In this document: piece after piece, positions 19,520-29,204 of the stretch | Position numbering within the stretch: the first letter of the stretch is position 1 | Layout: the number at the start of each line of letters is the position of its first letter | From: Achromobacter pestifer | Lineage (GTDB): Bacteria; Pseudomonadota; Gammaproteobacteria; Burkholderiales; Burkholderiaceae_B | Direction: 5' to 3' | Assembly (NCBI RefSeq): GCF_013267355.1 | Contig: NZ_CP053985.1 | Span: 496,001-560,000, forward strand | DNA: 64,000 nt | Notes under the pieces: model-generated | Told to the model about the DNA's origin: nothing | Seen by the model: only the letters and a program-made list of their open reading frames with translations | The model's database searches: none | Made by a program: the position numbers and the translations under genes

Positions 19520-20191
19520 TCAGGCCGTTTCCACATCCAGCATGTAGCCAAAGCCGCGCACCGTTTGAATGCTGGCGCCCGTGCCTTCGAGGCGCTTGCG
19601 CAGGCGGTACACGTAGACTTCGACGGCGTTTTCGCTGAAATCGGCATCCCAGGCCGACAGCGAGTTCACGATCTGGCGTTTGGTCACGACGCGGCCGACG
19701 CGGGCCATCAGCATTTCCAGCACGGAAAGCTCGCGCACCGACAGGGACAAGCGCTGGCCATTGGCCCGGACTTCGCGGCCGACGGTGTCGAACACCAGCG
19801 GGCCGACTTCGATCAGGGGCTGTGCCTGTCCGGCGCGGCGCCGGCCGAAGGCGCGCACGCGCGCCGCCAGCTCGGGCAGTTCGAAAGGTTTGGTGACGTA
19901 ATCGTCCGCCCCGGCGTCCAGCCCGGCGACGCGGTCCTCGATGCCATCGCGGGCGGTGAGGATCAGCACGGGGACCTGGTTGCCGTCCTGGCGCAATTGC
20001 CGCAGCACGTCCAGCCCGCTCATGCCCGGGAGGTTGAGGTCGAGCAGCATGAGGTCGTAGGGCTGGCCTGCCAAGGCGCCCAGAACCCGGTCGCCCTCGG
20101 TCAGCCAGTCGACCGCATAGCCTTGGTCGGCCAGAAATTCCTGGAGCGCGTGGCCCAGGGTGGTGTCGTCTTCGATTACCAGAACTCGCAT
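19520..20191 (-). CDS. Response regulator, OmpR/PhoB type
   Basis: 223 aa. Receiver domain MRVLVIEDDTTLGHALQEFL with the phosphoacceptor Asp in YDLMLLDLNLPGMSGLDVL, Thr in VLILTARDG and Lys in YVTKPFELPELAAR. The winged-helix DNA-binding domain (ELSVLEMLMARVGRVVTKRQIV, then VYVYRLRKRLEGTGASIQTVRGFGYML) is complete. It heads the leftward unit regulator-kinase-kup. Targets are unknown; kup is an obvious candidate. Confidence 0.95.
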   Translation of the reverse strand: MRVLVIEDDTTLGHALQEFLADQGYAVDWLTEGDRVLGALAGQPYDLMLLDLNLPGMSGLDVLRQLRQDGNQVPVLILTARDGIEDRVAGLDAGADDYVTKPFELPELAARVRAFGRRRAGQAQPLIEVGPLVFDTVGREVRANGQRLSLSVRELSVLEMLMARVGRVVTKRQIVNSLSAWDADFSENAVEVYVYRLRKRLEGTGASIQTVRGFGYMLDVETA

Positions 20192-20256
20192 GCGGCGATT
20201 CTAGCGCGATCCCGGCCGGAACGGGGCGTGAAATACGCCCCGGGGCCGGGAAGCGT

Positions 20257-20739
20257 TCAAGGTGCGGACGGAGCCGGGGCGGCTCCCGCCGCTGCGGGGG
20301 CTGCCGCGCCCGCGGCGCCGCCCGAAGGAGGCGTGGTGACGAACCCGATGCGCGTCATGCCCGAACGGCGGGCCGAAGCCATGACCTTGGCCAGCGTCTC
20401 GTAACGCGTGTTCTGATCTGCGCGGATGCGGATCTCGGGTTGCGGCTTGGTGCCGGCGATCGACTTGAAGCGGTTGGGCAGGTCATCGATATTGACCGGC
20501 TTCTCGTCCCAGAACAGCGCGCCGCTGGCATCGATGGCCAGGTCGACGGTCTTGGGCTCTTCCTCGATCTGCTCGGCCGCGACCTGGGGCATGTTGATCT
20601 TGATCGAATGCGCCAGCAGCGGCGCGGTGATGATGAAAATCACCAGCAGCACCAGCATCACGTCGATCAGGGGCACCATGTTGATCTCGGAAACCGTGTG
20701 GCTTCCGGATCCCTTGCCCTCGAAGCTGCCAAAGGCCAT
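20257..20739 (-). CDS. exbD: Biopolymer transport protein ExbD
   Basis: 160 aa. One N-terminal membrane helix with the essential Asp in MVPLIDVMLVLLVIFIITAPLL, then a periplasmic domain (VDLAIDASGALFWDEKPV, PEIRIRADQNTRYETLAKVM). The Ala/Pro-rich tail (about residues 138-160) is longer than usual. Its ATG shares a base with the exbB stop (TAATG). Works with ExbB and TonB to drive outer-membrane iron-complex uptake with the proton gradient. Confidence 0.94.
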   Translation of the reverse strand: MAFGSFEGKGSGSHTVSEINMVPLIDVMLVLLVIFIITAPLLAHSIKINMPQVAAEQIEEEPKTVDLAIDASGALFWDEKPVNIDDLPNRFKSIAGTKPQPEIRIRADQNTRYETLAKVMASARRSGMTRIGFVTTPPSGGAAGAAAPAAAGAAPAPSAP

Positions 20740-21734
20740 TATTCGCTCCCGCGTTGAGCCGCAGCGCCGTGGCCGTTCTGGCGGCGCAGTGCGCGCACCT
20801 TGCCGTCGGACAGGGCGACTTGCTGGCCGGTGGTCAGGAACGCGAACAAATCATGCGCAAAAGCATCCAGGCGCGAGAGGTACACGCGGTTGTTGCGCAC
20901 GAAGGTGTTGTAGGCCAGCACCGCGGGAATGGCGACCGCCAGGCCCAGGCCGGTCATGATCAGCGCTTCGCCCACCGGACCGGCAATGCGGTTGATGGTC
21001 ACGCCGTCGGACAGGCCGATGCCGACCAGGGCATGGTACACGCCCCACACCGTGCCGAACAGGCCCACGAAAGGCGCTGTCGAACCCACCGAAGCCAGCA
21101 CGGTCAGGCCGTTTTCCAGCTTGGCGGTTTCTTCGTCGATCACCTTGCGCATGGTGCGCGTGACGAAATCGGTATTGCTCCCAGCCTCTTCCAGCTTGGT
21201 CGCGCCGAACTTGTTGTGATGCGCCTGCGCATGCATGGCGTGGCTGGCCAGGTGCGAGAACGGATCGCGCGCGCCGTGCGTGACGATTTCGTTTTCGACC
21301 TGTTCGAGCGAGCTGGCGTTCCAGAACTTGTTCAGGAAATCCGCCGAACGCTTGCGCATGCTGACGTTGCTAGCCACCTTGACCAGAATCAGGTACCAGG
21401 TCACCAGCGACATCAGGATCAGGATGATGAACAGGCTCTTGCCGACAAAGTCGCTCTGCGCAATGAAGTGCATGAAACCCATGTCGGGGACAGCGGCGGG
21501 AGCCGGGGCGACCGGCAGCGCCGAGGGCAGCGCGGCGGCGGCGCCTTGCAGCGCGTCGGCCGACTGCTGGACAGCGCCGGCGGCTTGCTGGGCCGCGGCA
21601 CCGACCGTCGAGGCGGCTTGTTGGGCTGCGGGTGCGGCCGCGGCCGCGGCAGGCGCAGCGGCGGCGGCAGCCGGCACGGCCGGGCTGGTGGTCGCCTGCG
21701 CCACCAGGGTGGCGCTATGCAGTGCGTTGGACAT
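20739..21734 (-). CDS. exbB: Biopolymer transport protein ExbB
   Basis: 331 aa MotA/TolQ/ExbB proton-channel protein. About 100 N-terminal residues are Ala/Pro-rich and low in complexity, before the first conserved helix SLFIILILMSLVTWYLILVKV. The second and third helices are VGSTAPFVGLFGTVWGVYHALVGIG and AGPVGEALIMTGLGLAVAIPAVLAYN. It sits 1 base after tonB and is coupled to exbD. TolQ is excluded by the operon context. Confidence 0.94.
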   Translation of the reverse strand: MSNALHSATLVAQATTSPAVPAAAAAAPAAAAAAPAAQQAASTVGAAAQQAAGAVQQSADALQGAAAALPSALPVAPAPAAVPDMGFMHFIAQSDFVGKSLFIILILMSLVTWYLILVKVASNVSMRKRSADFLNKFWNASSLEQVENEIVTHGARDPFSHLASHAMHAQAHHNKFGATKLEEAGSNTDFVTRTMRKVIDEETAKLENGLTVLASVGSTAPFVGLFGTVWGVYHALVGIGLSDGVTINRIAGPVGEALIMTGLGLAVAIPAVLAYNTFVRNNRVYLSRLDAFAHDLFAFLTTGQQVALSDGKVRALRRQNGHGAAAQRGSE

Positions 21735-21735
21735 C

Positions 21736-22545
21736 TCAGTTCCTCATTACGAAATCGAACGGAATTTTGGCTTTGGCGGGATAGGCCACGCCGTTACGGG
21801 TATACGGTTTGAAACGGCCCTTGCGGGCGGCTGCCAGCGCCGATTCGTCCAGGCGCGGAAAGCCCGAGGACGCGTCGATGGTTGCCCGCTCGACCAGCCC
21901 CTGGGTATTGATCTCGACCAGCACCACCACCCGGCCCTCTTCCCGCATGCGGCGCGATGCCATCGGATAGTTGGGCATGGGACGAGCGCCCTGGAATTCG
22001 ATGCTGGAAACCAGCACCGGCTGATCCGGCGGCGGCCCCTGCTGCGGCCCTTGCGGCGCCTGCGTGCCTTCGGGCGCACCGCTGGGCGGCGCCTTCGGCG
22101 CTTCCGGCTTGGGCTCGACCTTGACGTCCTGCTTGGGCTCAGGCTTGGGTTTAGGCTTGGGTGGCGGTTTGGGCTTGGGTTTGGGCGCCGGCATCGGCGG
22201 CTTTTCCACCACCGGCTCGGGTTCGGGTTCGGGCTCCGGCTCGGGCTTGAGCTCGGGCTCCGGCTCGGGTTCAGGTTCGATCTCGGGCTGCGGCTCGGGC
22301 GGTGTTTCCGTCACCGGCTGCGGCTCCTCGGGAGTGGGTTCGGCCTTGGCGATCTGGGGAATGGGCGCATCCACCACGCTCACCATGATGGCTTCGGGCT
22401 CCTCGAGTTCAGGACGATTCTCGGGTGCCATGAAGATGGCGCCGATCACTGCCGCATGCAGCGCCAGGACCGTCAGGCCAGCGCCTGCGCGTATACCGAA
22501 TGAAGAGCGCGAAGAAGAATTCCAACCGCGTTGAAAACTAGGCAT
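21736..22545 (-). CDS. tonB: Energy transducer TonB
   Basis: 269 aa. An N-terminal membrane anchor ([19 protein letters not shown]) is followed by a long Pro-Glu/Pro-Lys periplasmic spacer (about residues 75-160, mostly PEPEPEP and PKPKPKP repeats) that spans the periplasm. The C-terminal domain is [49 protein letters not shown], the family's YP motif region. First gene of tonB-exbB-exbD, with a Fur box about 100 bases upstream, so probably iron-repressed. Confidence 0.95.
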   Translation of the reverse strand: MPSFQRGWNSSSRSSFGIRAGAGLTVLALHAAVIGAIFMAPENRPELEEPEAIMVSVVDAPIPQIAKAEPTPEEPQPVTETPPEPQPEIEPEPEPEPELKPEPEPEPEPEPVVEKPPMPAPKPKPKPPPKPKPKPEPKQDVKVEPKPEAPKAPPSGAPEGTQAPQGPQQGPPPDQPVLVSSIEFQGARPMPNYPMASRRMREEGRVVVLVEINTQGLVERATIDASSGFPRLDESALAAARKGRFKPYTRNGVAYPAKAKIPFDFVMRN

Positions 22546-22645
22546 GAATCAGCCAGAGTGCATTGACTTATCCGGCCAGCCAGGAAAGACGCACACGCGA
22601 TGGCGACGCCGGCTGACCGGTACAAGCCCACAATAATATCTTAAA

Positions 22646-22660
22646 TGCGAATGATTCGCA
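22646..22660 (-). promoter_or_regulatory. Fur box upstream of tonB
   Basis: TGCGAATGATTCGCA has 7-base arms around a central G and lies in AAATGCGAATGATTCGCACG. It closely matches Fur-box cores known from beta- and gamma-proteobacteria (GATAATGATAATCATTATC type, here the GCGAATGATTCGC variant). Position about 100 bases upstream of tonB fits iron repression of the operon. Confidence 0.75.
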
Positions 22661-22768
22661 CGTCCTATTTCATCTGATCTGGTCCTACTTCTTGACCGTG
22701 ATCATAGGCGCAAGCAACGCCGCGCACGCAAGGCACGCCGATGAATGAGAAAGCATGATCCTCAAAAC

Positions 22769-22802
22769 AAAAAACCCGCCACCATGACGTGTACGGGTTT
22801 TT
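22769..22802 (-). terminator. Terminator after tRNA-Val
   Basis: Read leftward: AAAAACCCG, a 15-16-base loop, CGGGTTTTTT. It sits just beyond the 3' end of the leftward tRNA-Val gene. Confidence 0.7.
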
Positions 22803-22835
22803 AGCGGAGCGCGTATCGGATGCAGTGTGTGCTTT

Positions 22836-22911
22836 TGGTGGGTGCTACAGGGGTCGAACCTGTGACCTACGCCTTGTAAGGGCGCCGCTCTACCAACTGA
22901 GCTAAGCACCC
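22836..22911 (-). tRNA. tRNA-Val(TAC)
   Basis: 76 bases with encoded CCA. Acceptor GGGTGCT/AGCACCC, D arm GCTCAGTTGGTAGAGC, anticodon stem GCGCC/GGCGT with loop CTTACAA (anticodon TAC, reads GTA/GTG valine codons), T arm ACAGGTTCGACCCCTGT. Complete cloverleaf. Confidence 0.96.
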
Positions 22912-23064
22912 TTTCTGATGCAGCCTCAAGACGAAATTCGCGAAAAATCCGTACAAGCAACTGCCAACCGGGGCACTCAAAAGCAATACGCGGGCCGGAG
23001 TATACCGGACCGCGCACTTGTGGGCAAATCGCCAGGGCCGAGCCTGCGAGTTGCCCGCCGTCCA

Positions 23065-23337
23065 TTAGTTGACGGCGTCCTTCAGGGCCTTGCCCGGACG
23101 GAACTTCGGCACCTTGGCCTTCTTGATCTTGATGGTTTCGCCGGTGCGCGGATTACGGCCGGTGCGAGCGGCGCGAGCCGACACAGCGAACGTGCCAAAG
23201 CCAACCAACGTAACCGTACCGCCCTTCTTCAGGGTGGTCTTGACGGCACCGATCAGGGCGTCGAGCGAACGGCCAGCGGCAGCCTTGGAAATGTCGGCCT
23301 TGCTGGCGATGTGATCGATGAGTTCGGTTTTGTTCAT
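23065..23337 (-). CDS. DNA-binding protein HU
   Basis: 90 aa nucleoid protein of the HU/IHF family. It starts [29 protein letters not shown]; the DNA-inserting beta arm is [44 protein letters not shown] with the conserved RNPRTG loop. Single exact-length gene with GAGGGG before the start and a candidate promoter about 140 bases upstream. HU-beta-like (hupB) rather than IHF by overall pattern. Confidence 0.95.
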   Translation of the reverse strand: MNKTELIDHIASKADISKAAAGRSLDALIGAVKTTLKKGGTVTLVGFGTFAVSARAARTGRNPRTGETIKIKKAKVPKFRPGKALKDAVN

Positions 23338-23689
23338 TCAGGTGTACCCCTCACAAGGTATGGAGTCTGCCGGTAGTGCAGTTCATGGCCGTCATGATGG
23401 ACGCCACAGAAGACGCAAGACCCGACAAACGACGAACAGACAGTGGATAAACTTTTTTCTTGCGCTGCGAAGCACAACTTTTAAACTGCTGCGCCGCTTG
23501 GATTCAAGGGCAAATTGCCTTCAAATCGTCAGCGACGCAGACATGTATTAGGCCTTGGCGTGGCGCGGCTGTCAAGCGAAAACCTCACCACAACCCGCGC
23601 CAATACTAGCTTTTAGACCTTTTCGCAATAAACAGAAACACGCATTTCGGCGTTTGCGCGACACCCCTGGACACGATAGTTAACTTGCG
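23338..23689. other. Non-coding stretch between the dioxygenase gene and HU
   Basis: 352 bases without a convincing gene. The half next to HU holds its promoter candidate. The rest, up to the end of the dioxygenase gene, is relatively AT-rich with no clear repeat or hairpin. Confidence 0.4.
23479..23507 (-). promoter_or_regulatory. Candidate promoter of the HU gene
   Basis: Read leftward: TTGAAT (23502-23507), a 17-base spacer, TTAAAA (23479-23484). It lies about 140 bases upstream of the HU start in the only AT-rich part of the gap. Confidence 0.4.
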
Positions 23690-24370
23690 TCAGACCTCGG
23701 CCCATCGGCGCAGCAAATTGTGATAAATACCGGTGAGCTGCACGATGGAAGCATGCCCCGCGACGTCCTGATTCAAGCGCTGTATGGCCACATCCATGTC
23801 CAGCAGCAACGCGCGCTGACTGTCTTCGCGCACCAGGCTCTGCATCCAGAAGAAGGACGACACGCGCGCGCCGCGCGTCACCGGATTGACCTTGTGCAGG
23901 CTGGTGCTGGGGTACAGCACCATATGCCCCGCCGGCAGCTTCACCGCGCGCGGGCCGTAGGTGTCGTCGATGACCAGTTCGCCGCCATCGTAGGAGTCAG
24001 GTTCCGAGAAGAACAGCGTGGCCGACAGGTCGGTGCGCACGCGTTCGGCCGTGCCGGCGATGCCGCGCACGGCGTTGTCCACGTGATAACCGAAGGACTC
24101 TCCGCCTTCGTAGCGGTTGAACAGCGGCGGGAATATCTTGCGCGGCAACGCGGCCGACATGAACAGGTTATTGCCCGCCAGCCGTTGCAGGATCAGGTTG
24201 CCCAGCTCCTGCGCCAGGACGTGTTGTTCCGGCAGTTGGCGGTTGCGCTTGACCTCGGCCGATTGATGGCCGGCCGTGACCTTGCCATCGATCCAATCGG
24301 CGGCGTCCAGGCGGCGCCGGATCTCGGCAGCCTCTTCTGGCGTAAAAACTTCTGCGATCTGTATAAGCAT
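23690..24370 (-). CDS. Fe(II)/2-oxoglutarate-dependent dioxygenase, PiuC/YbiX family
   Basis: 226 aa, the standard length of PKHD-type hydroxylases. Start [22 protein letters not shown]. The iron ligands are in [14 protein letters not shown] (HxD) and in [22 protein letters not shown] (distal His plus the 2-oxoglutarate-binding Arg). [20 protein letters not shown] is the beta-strand core. Homologues are usually iron-regulated and sit beside TonB-dependent receptor genes; here only tonB-exbBD is within 2 kb and no receptor is present. Biochemical substrate unknown. Confidence 0.92.
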   Translation of the reverse strand: MLIQIAEVFTPEEAAEIRRRLDAADWIDGKVTAGHQSAEVKRNRQLPEQHVLAQELGNLILQRLAGNNLFMSAALPRKIFPPLFNRYEGGESFGYHVDNAVRGIAGTAERVRTDLSATLFFSEPDSYDGGELVIDDTYGPRAVKLPAGHMVLYPSTSLHKVNPVTRGARVSSFFWMQSLVREDSQRALLLDMDVAIQRLNQDVAGHASIVQLTGIYHNLLRRWAEV

Positions 24371-24428
24371 GGCCACTATCCCGATTGCGTTGCAGGCGCG
24401 GCCGGCCACCGACCGCGCACGTGCCGCA

Positions 24429-25673
24429 TTATCCCTGCAGGCAGCCGTTGAGCGCCTGATCGAAATCAAACAGCAGATCGGCTTCGTCTTCGATGCCCAC
24501 CGACACGCGGATGAGGCTGTCCGCGATGCCCATCTGCTTGCGGCGCTCGGCGCCCATCTCGTAGTAGATGGTGTGCGCGGCAGGCAGCGCCAGGCTACGC
24601 GTATCGCCCAGATGAGTCGCCATCAGCACGACGCGCAGACGGTTCAGGAAGTCGAAGCAGTCCACCCCATCAGCCAGTTCAATCCCCAGCAGGCCGCCGA
24701 AGCGCGAACCGAACAGCGCCGCCGCGCGCGCGTGCTGCGGGTGGCTGGCCAGGCCCGGGTAATGCACCTTGGCCACGCCGCGATGCTCTTCCAGGAAGCG
24801 CGCCAGCGCCAGCGTGTTGGCGCAGTGCTTGGCCATGCGCAGGGCCAGGGTCTCGGCGCCCACCGCGATGCGGTGCGCGGGCTCGGCCGCCAGGGTGCCG
24901 CCCATGTCGCGCAGGCCCTTCTTCTTGATCTGCGTCAGGCCCCAGCTGGTGGACGGCCCCTTGCGATAGGCCTCGTAGATGTTCGAGTAATCCGACCAAT
25001 CGTACAGGCCAGTGTCCGTCACGGCACCGCCCAAGGCATTGCCATGGCCGCCAATGTACTTGGACAACGAGTTCATCACCAACGACGCCCCGACCGAGGC
25101 TGGCCGGAACATCCAGGGCGTGGTCAGCGTGTTGTCGACGACGTAGACCAGGCCCTTCTCGCGGCAGATCTCGCCGATCACCGCCAGGTCAGCAACTTGC
25201 GTGCCCGGGTTGGCGATGGTTTCGGTGAAGACCATGCGCGTGTTGGGCTGGATCGCCGCGCGCACCTGCGACGAATCGGTCGCGTCCACGAAGGTGATCT
25301 CCACGCCCAGGTCCAGCAGCGTGCCCAACAGGCTGTTGGTATTGCCGAACACGTACTGGCTGGACACCAGGTGATCGCCACGGCGCAGCAGCGTGGTGAA
25401 AATGGCGGCCAGCGCGGCCATGCCGGTCGCGAAGCTGACCGTGCCCTTGCCGCCTTCCATCTGGCTGATCTTGGCCTCCAGCGCGGTGGTGGTGGGCGTG
25501 CCCTGGCGGGCGTACGTAAAGCCGGCCTTGCCCTGGAACACCGCGGCCAGTTCGCGCGCGTCTTCGTAGGCAAACTCCGAGGACGGATGCATGGGCTTGT
25601 GCACCGCTCCGTGCTCGACGGATTGCTTGCGGTCGGAATGGAGGATCGTGGTGGTAAAGCCGTTCTGGTGCAT
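24429..25673 (-). CDS. Cys/Met-metabolism PLP enzyme, MetZ-like (O-succinylhomoserine sulfhydrylase / cystathionine gamma-synthase family)
   Basis: 414 aa. The PLP lysine lies in [21 protein letters not shown]; the fold's other marks are [19 protein letters not shown], the [14 protein letters not shown] stretch and the Asp in [12 protein letters not shown]. It probably forms homocysteine from an activated homoserine and sulfide or cysteine. Which acyl-homoserine it uses, or whether it is a gamma-lyase, cannot be read from the sequence. Leftward, about 50 bases downstream of rlmB, perhaps read through from it. Confidence 0.85.
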   Translation of the reverse strand: MHQNGFTTTILHSDRKQSVEHGAVHKPMHPSSEFAYEDARELAAVFQGKAGFTYARQGTPTTTALEAKISQMEGGKGTVSFATGMAALAAIFTTLLRRGDHLVSSQYVFGNTNSLLGTLLDLGVEITFVDATDSSQVRAAIQPNTRMVFTETIANPGTQVADLAVIGEICREKGLVYVVDNTLTTPWMFRPASVGASLVMNSLSKYIGGHGNALGGAVTDTGLYDWSDYSNIYEAYRKGPSTSWGLTQIKKKGLRDMGGTLAAEPAHRIAVGAETLALRMAKHCANTLALARFLEEHRGVAKVHYPGLASHPQHARAAALFGSRFGGLLGIELADGVDCFDFLNRLRVVLMATHLGDTRSLALPAAHTIYYEMGAERRKQMGIADSLIRVSVGIEDEADLLFDFDQALNGCLQG

Positions 25674-25725
25674 GATGGGCGGACGCGAAAAGGATGTGAT
25701 CTACAAGATAGGCAGGACGGATGAA

Positions 25726-26463
25726 TCAGGAACGGCGCTGGCGCACGGTTTCATAGAGGCAGACGGCGCTGGCCACGCTGACGTTCAGGCTTTCCACCGA
25801 ACCCAGCATGGGAATGTTCACCAACTGGTCGCAGGTTTCCCGCGTCAGACGGCGCATGCCCTCGCCTTCCGCGCCCATGACCCAGGCCATGGGCTGGCGC
25901 GCATCGATTTGATGCATGCTGTCGGCCGCCTGGTCGTCGGTACCCACCAGCCACACGCCGCGATCCTTAAGGCTGCGCATGGTGCGCGCCAGGTTGGTCA
26001 CCATCAGATAGGGCACCGTATCGGCCGCGCCGCAAGCCACGCGCTGCACGGTTGCGTTCAGGCCCACGGCCCGGTCGCGCGGCGCGATGACGGCGTGCAC
26101 GCCGGCGGCGTCGGCGGTGCGCAGGCAGGCGCCCAGGTTGTGCGGATCGGTCACGCCATCCAGGATCAGCAGCAGCGGCGGCCCTTCGATGACGTCGAGC
26201 ACTTCGTCCACGTCCACCGCCAGCTGGCGTTCCTCGGCCAGCGCCACCACGCCCTGATGGCGGGTGCCGCGGGACAGGCCGTCCAGGCGCTCCATGGGGA
26301 CCGGATGCAGGCGGCAACCGGCTTTCTCGGCCTGTTCGATGAACGTCTGCATCCGCTTGTCGCGGCGCGACGCCTCTACATAGATTTCCTTGATCGAGTC
26401 GGGCGCGTGGCGCAGCCGCGCAACAACCGCGTGAAACCCGGCCAGGACTTGGGTCGACGCCAT
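25726..26463 (-). CDS. rlmB: 23S rRNA (guanosine-2251-2'-O)-methyltransferase RlmB
   Basis: 245 aa SpoU-family (SPOUT) methyltransferase. The N-terminal substrate-binding domain ([32 protein letters not shown]) precedes the knotted domain with motif 1 [25 protein letters not shown], motif 2 [14 protein letters not shown] and motif 3 [22 protein letters not shown]. Start fixed at 26463 by family length. It follows rnr in the same direction, the rnr-rlmB order known from E. coli. Confidence 0.95.
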   Translation of the reverse strand: MASTQVLAGFHAVVARLRHAPDSIKEIYVEASRRDKRMQTFIEQAEKAGCRLHPVPMERLDGLSRGTRHQGVVALAEERQLAVDVDEVLDVIEGPPLLLILDGVTDPHNLGACLRTADAAGVHAVIAPRDRAVGLNATVQRVACGAADTVPYLMVTNLARTMRSLKDRGVWLVGTDDQAADSMHQIDARQPMAWVMGAEGEGMRRLTRETCDQLVNIPMLGSVESLNVSVASAVCLYETVRQRRS

Positions 26464-26491
26464 AAATGCAATACCTTTAGATAAACGAATA

Positions 26492-26512
26492 CCCGCCCCA
26501 GAGCGGGGCGGG
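26492..26512 (-). other. GC-rich hairpin between rnr and rlmB
   Basis: CCCGCCCC (26492-26499) and GGGGCGGG (26505-26512) with a 5-base loop. No T run follows on either side, so it is more likely an attenuation or RNA-processing element than a full terminator. Confidence 0.5.
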
Positions 26513-26593
26513 CTACCGGACCAAGCCGGCCATAGATGCAATGTTACCCCTTATGGCGCCGCCGCCAAACGACGGCTTGGCCATAAAGAGGTG

Positions 26594-29068
26594 TCAGTGG
26601 CGCTTGTGCGTGGCCTTCTTGGCCGGCGCGGCGCGCTGGGGCGCCTTGGACGTCCGCGGCGGCTTGCCGGCCTTCTTGGCCTCGGCTCGCCGCTCCTTGG
26701 CGGTCTGGCCCTTGAGAGCGGCCGGCTTGGGGGAAGCCGCCTTCTTCACGCGACGAACAGGTTCGTCCGGACCGCGTGCCGACGCCTTGCGCAAGGCATC
26801 GAAGCTCGTGCCCTGCACCAGGCGGAACTCGATGCGGCGCGCCTCCAGATCCACGCGCGCCACCTGCACCTGCACCTTGTCGGTCAGGCGATAACGCATG
26901 CCCGTGCGCTCGCCACGCAGTTCATGCAGGCCATCGTTGAACTGGAAGTACTCGCCGCCCAGCTCGGAGACGTGCACCAGCCCTTCGACGTGCAGCGTGT
27001 CCAGCGTGACGAAGATGCCGAAGCTGGCGACGCCGGTGACGGTGCCGCTGAAGTCTTCGCCCACGCGCTCTTTGACGAACCAGCACTTGAGCCAGGCCTC
27101 GACGTCGCGCGAGGCCTCGTCGGCGCGGCGCTCGCTAGCCGACAGCACCAGACCCATCTTTTCCCAGATGGCCTGTTCGTGCTCGCGCTGCGTGCGGCCT
27201 ATGACCACCGCATGGTCGTCCAGGCTGGGCACATAGCGCTGTCCGGCCAGCAGCGCCTTGATGACACGGTGCGTCAGCAGGTCGGGATAGCGGCGGATGG
27301 GCGAGGTGAAGTGGCTGTAGCCGGGATAGGACAGGCCGAAGTGGCCCATGTTGTCGGGGCTGTAGACCGCCTGCTGCATGGAGCGCAGACACATGGTCTG
27401 CAGCAGCTGGTAGTCGGGCCGTCCGCGCACGGAATCCAGGAAGTCGCCATAGTCCTTGGCCGTGGGCGTTTCCCCGCCGCCCAGCGACAGGCCCATGGTG
27501 CGCAGGAACTCGCGCAGCGACTGCAGGCGCTCGGGCGTGGGGCCTTCGTGGATGCGGTACAGGCCGGGATGCTTGCTGCGGGTCATGAAGTCGGCCGCGC
27601 AGGTGTTGGCGGCCAGCATGCATTCTTCGATCAGCTTGTGGGCATCGTTGCGCACCGAGGGCACGATCTGCTCGATGCGGCCGAGTTCGTTGCAGACGAT
27701 CTTGGTCTCGACGGTGTCGAAGTCGATCGCGCCGCGCTTCTTGCGCCCCTGCGCCAGCAGTTGATAGAGCTCGTACAGGTGCTGGACCTGCGGCATGACG
27801 CTGCGCATGGCGTGCGCGGCCGGACCGCCGGGCTGCTGCAGCGCGGCCCAGATGTTCGTATAGGTGGTGCGCGCATGAGAGTGCATGACCGCGTTATAGA
27901 ACTGGTAGGCCGTGACCGTGCCGGCCTTGGCGCCGCTGGCCGGGATGACCATGTCGCAAACCAGCACCAGGCGGTCGACGTCCGGGTTCAGCGAGCACAG
28001 GCCGTTGGACAGCGACTCCGGCAGCATCGGGATGACCCGGCGCGGAAAGTACACGCTGGTGCCGCGTTCGATCGCGTCGTCGTCCAGCGCGTCGCCCGGA
28101 CGCACGTAGTTGCTGACATCGGCGATGGCCACCAGCAGGCGCCAGCCCGGACGCTTGCGCTGGCCCGTGCCCAACTCCACAGGTTCACAGTAAACCGCAT
28201 CGTCGAAGTCGCGCGCGTCCTCGCCGTCTATGGTGATGAGGGGCACGTCGCGCAGGTCGACGCGATCCTTGAGATCGGCCTTCCTGACCACGTCCGGCAG
28301 GCGCGCGGCCTGCTTGAGCGCGGCTTCGGAGAAATCGACCGGCACGTCGAACTTGCGCACCGCGATCTCGATTTCCATGCCGGGGTCGTCGATCTCGCCC
28401 AGCACCTCGGCCACGCGGCCCAGCGGCTGCGTGTGGCGCGTGGGCTGCTCCATGATTTCAACCGCGACCACCTGCCCATGCTGGGCGCCATTGGTATCGC
28501 TGGGCGGAATCAGGATGTCATGCTTGATGCGCTGGTCCTCGGGTACGACGATGGACAGTCCGTGCTCGTGCAGGAAGCGCCCCACCAGCTTGTTGGTGCG
28601 GCGTTCGATGACTTCGACGATGGTGCCTTCCGGCTTGCCGCGATACTCGCCCGTGGGCTTGACCAACACGCGGTCGCCATGCAGCACCTTGAGCATTTCG
28701 CGCGGCGACAGGAACAGATCGGGCCCGCCGTCATCGCGCAGCAGGAAGCCGAAGCCGTCGCGGTGCCCCAGCACCTTGCCGGCGACGAAGTCCAGTTTGG
28801 TGGCCAGCAGCAACACGCCCTTGCGATTGGGCATCAGTTGCCCGTCGCGCTCCATGGCGCCCAGGCGGCGCTCAAATCCCACCATCGTCGCGGCGCGCTC
28901 GACGCCCATGCGTTCGGCCAGTTCCACCGGAGAAAGCGGCGAGCCTGCGGCGCGCAGCGCTTTCAGGATGGCTTCGCGGGACGGGACATCAGGATCGAAG
29001 TCCGGCGGCGCTTCGGGCAAGGGTGTTGATCTGTTGTTATTCGATTCGTTATTCGATCGTTTTGCCAA
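26594..29068 (-). CDS. rnr: Ribonuclease R
   Basis: 824 aa 3'-5' exoribonuclease that digests structured RNA. Order: N-terminal helix-turn-helix (SREAILKALRAAGSPLSPVELAERMG), cold-shock domains (DFVAGKVLGHRDGFGFLLRDDGGPDLFLS), RNB catalytic domain with ITIDGEDARDFDDAVYCEPV (metal-binding Asp residues), S1 domain (DFSGTVTGVASFGIFVTLDTLHVEGLVHVSEL), and a Lys/Ala/Pro-rich basic tail typical of RNase R rather than RNase II. The only suitable start is TTG at 29068, about 11 bases from the predicted transcription start, so nearly leaderless. Followed by rlmB. Confidence 0.94.
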   Translation of the reverse strand: MAKRSNNESNNNRSTPLPEAPPDFDPDVPSREAILKALRAAGSPLSPVELAERMGVERAATMVGFERRLGAMERDGQLMPNRKGVLLLATKLDFVAGKVLGHRDGFGFLLRDDGGPDLFLSPREMLKVLHGDRVLVKPTGEYRGKPEGTIVEVIERRTNKLVGRFLHEHGLSIVVPEDQRIKHDILIPPSDTNGAQHGQVVAVEIMEQPTRHTQPLGRVAEVLGEIDDPGMEIEIAVRKFDVPVDFSEAALKQAARLPDVVRKADLKDRVDLRDVPLITIDGEDARDFDDAVYCEPVELGTGQRKRPGWRLLVAIADVSNYVRPGDALDDDAIERGTSVYFPRRVIPMLPESLSNGLCSLNPDVDRLVLVCDMVIPASGAKAGTVTAYQFYNAVMHSHARTTYTNIWAALQQPGGPAAHAMRSVMPQVQHLYELYQLLAQGRKKRGAIDFDTVETKIVCNELGRIEQIVPSVRNDAHKLIEECMLAANTCAADFMTRSKHPGLYRIHEGPTPERLQSLREFLRTMGLSLGGGETPTAKDYGDFLDSVRGRPDYQLLQTMCLRSMQQAVYSPDNMGHFGLSYPGYSHFTSPIRRYPDLLTHRVIKALLAGQRYVPSLDDHAVVIGRTQREHEQAIWEKMGLVLSASERRADEASRDVEAWLKCWFVKERVGEDFSGTVTGVASFGIFVTLDTLHVEGLVHVSELGGEYFQFNDGLHELRGERTGMRYRLTDKVQVQVARVDLEARRIEFRLVQGTSFDALRKASARGPDEPVRRVKKAASPKPAALKGQTAKERRAEAKKAGKPPRTSKAPQRAAPAKKATHKRH

Positions 29069-29085
29069 AGCTAAAATTTCCGTAT

Positions 29086-29114
29086 ATAATGCGCAGCTTC
29101 TGTGGTTCGCCCAA
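29086..29114 (-). promoter_or_regulatory. Candidate promoter of rnr
   Basis: Read leftward: TTGGGC (29109-29114), 17 bases, CATTAT (29086-29091). It implies transcription starting near 29079, about 11 bases before the TTG codon of rnr. Confidence 0.5.
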
Positions 29115-29204
29115 GGCTGAACACTGAAGCAGAAAATGGTCAGAGGGTGGTTTAAAGCAACTGTTGCTTAAAAACCGTATTGTAGAACCAACTGCACTTT
29201 GGAC

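Noticed and set aside
22064..22534. Gly/Ser-rich frame GSGSGSGSG on the plus strand.
   Set aside because: It is the antisense of the Pro-Glu spacer of TonB.
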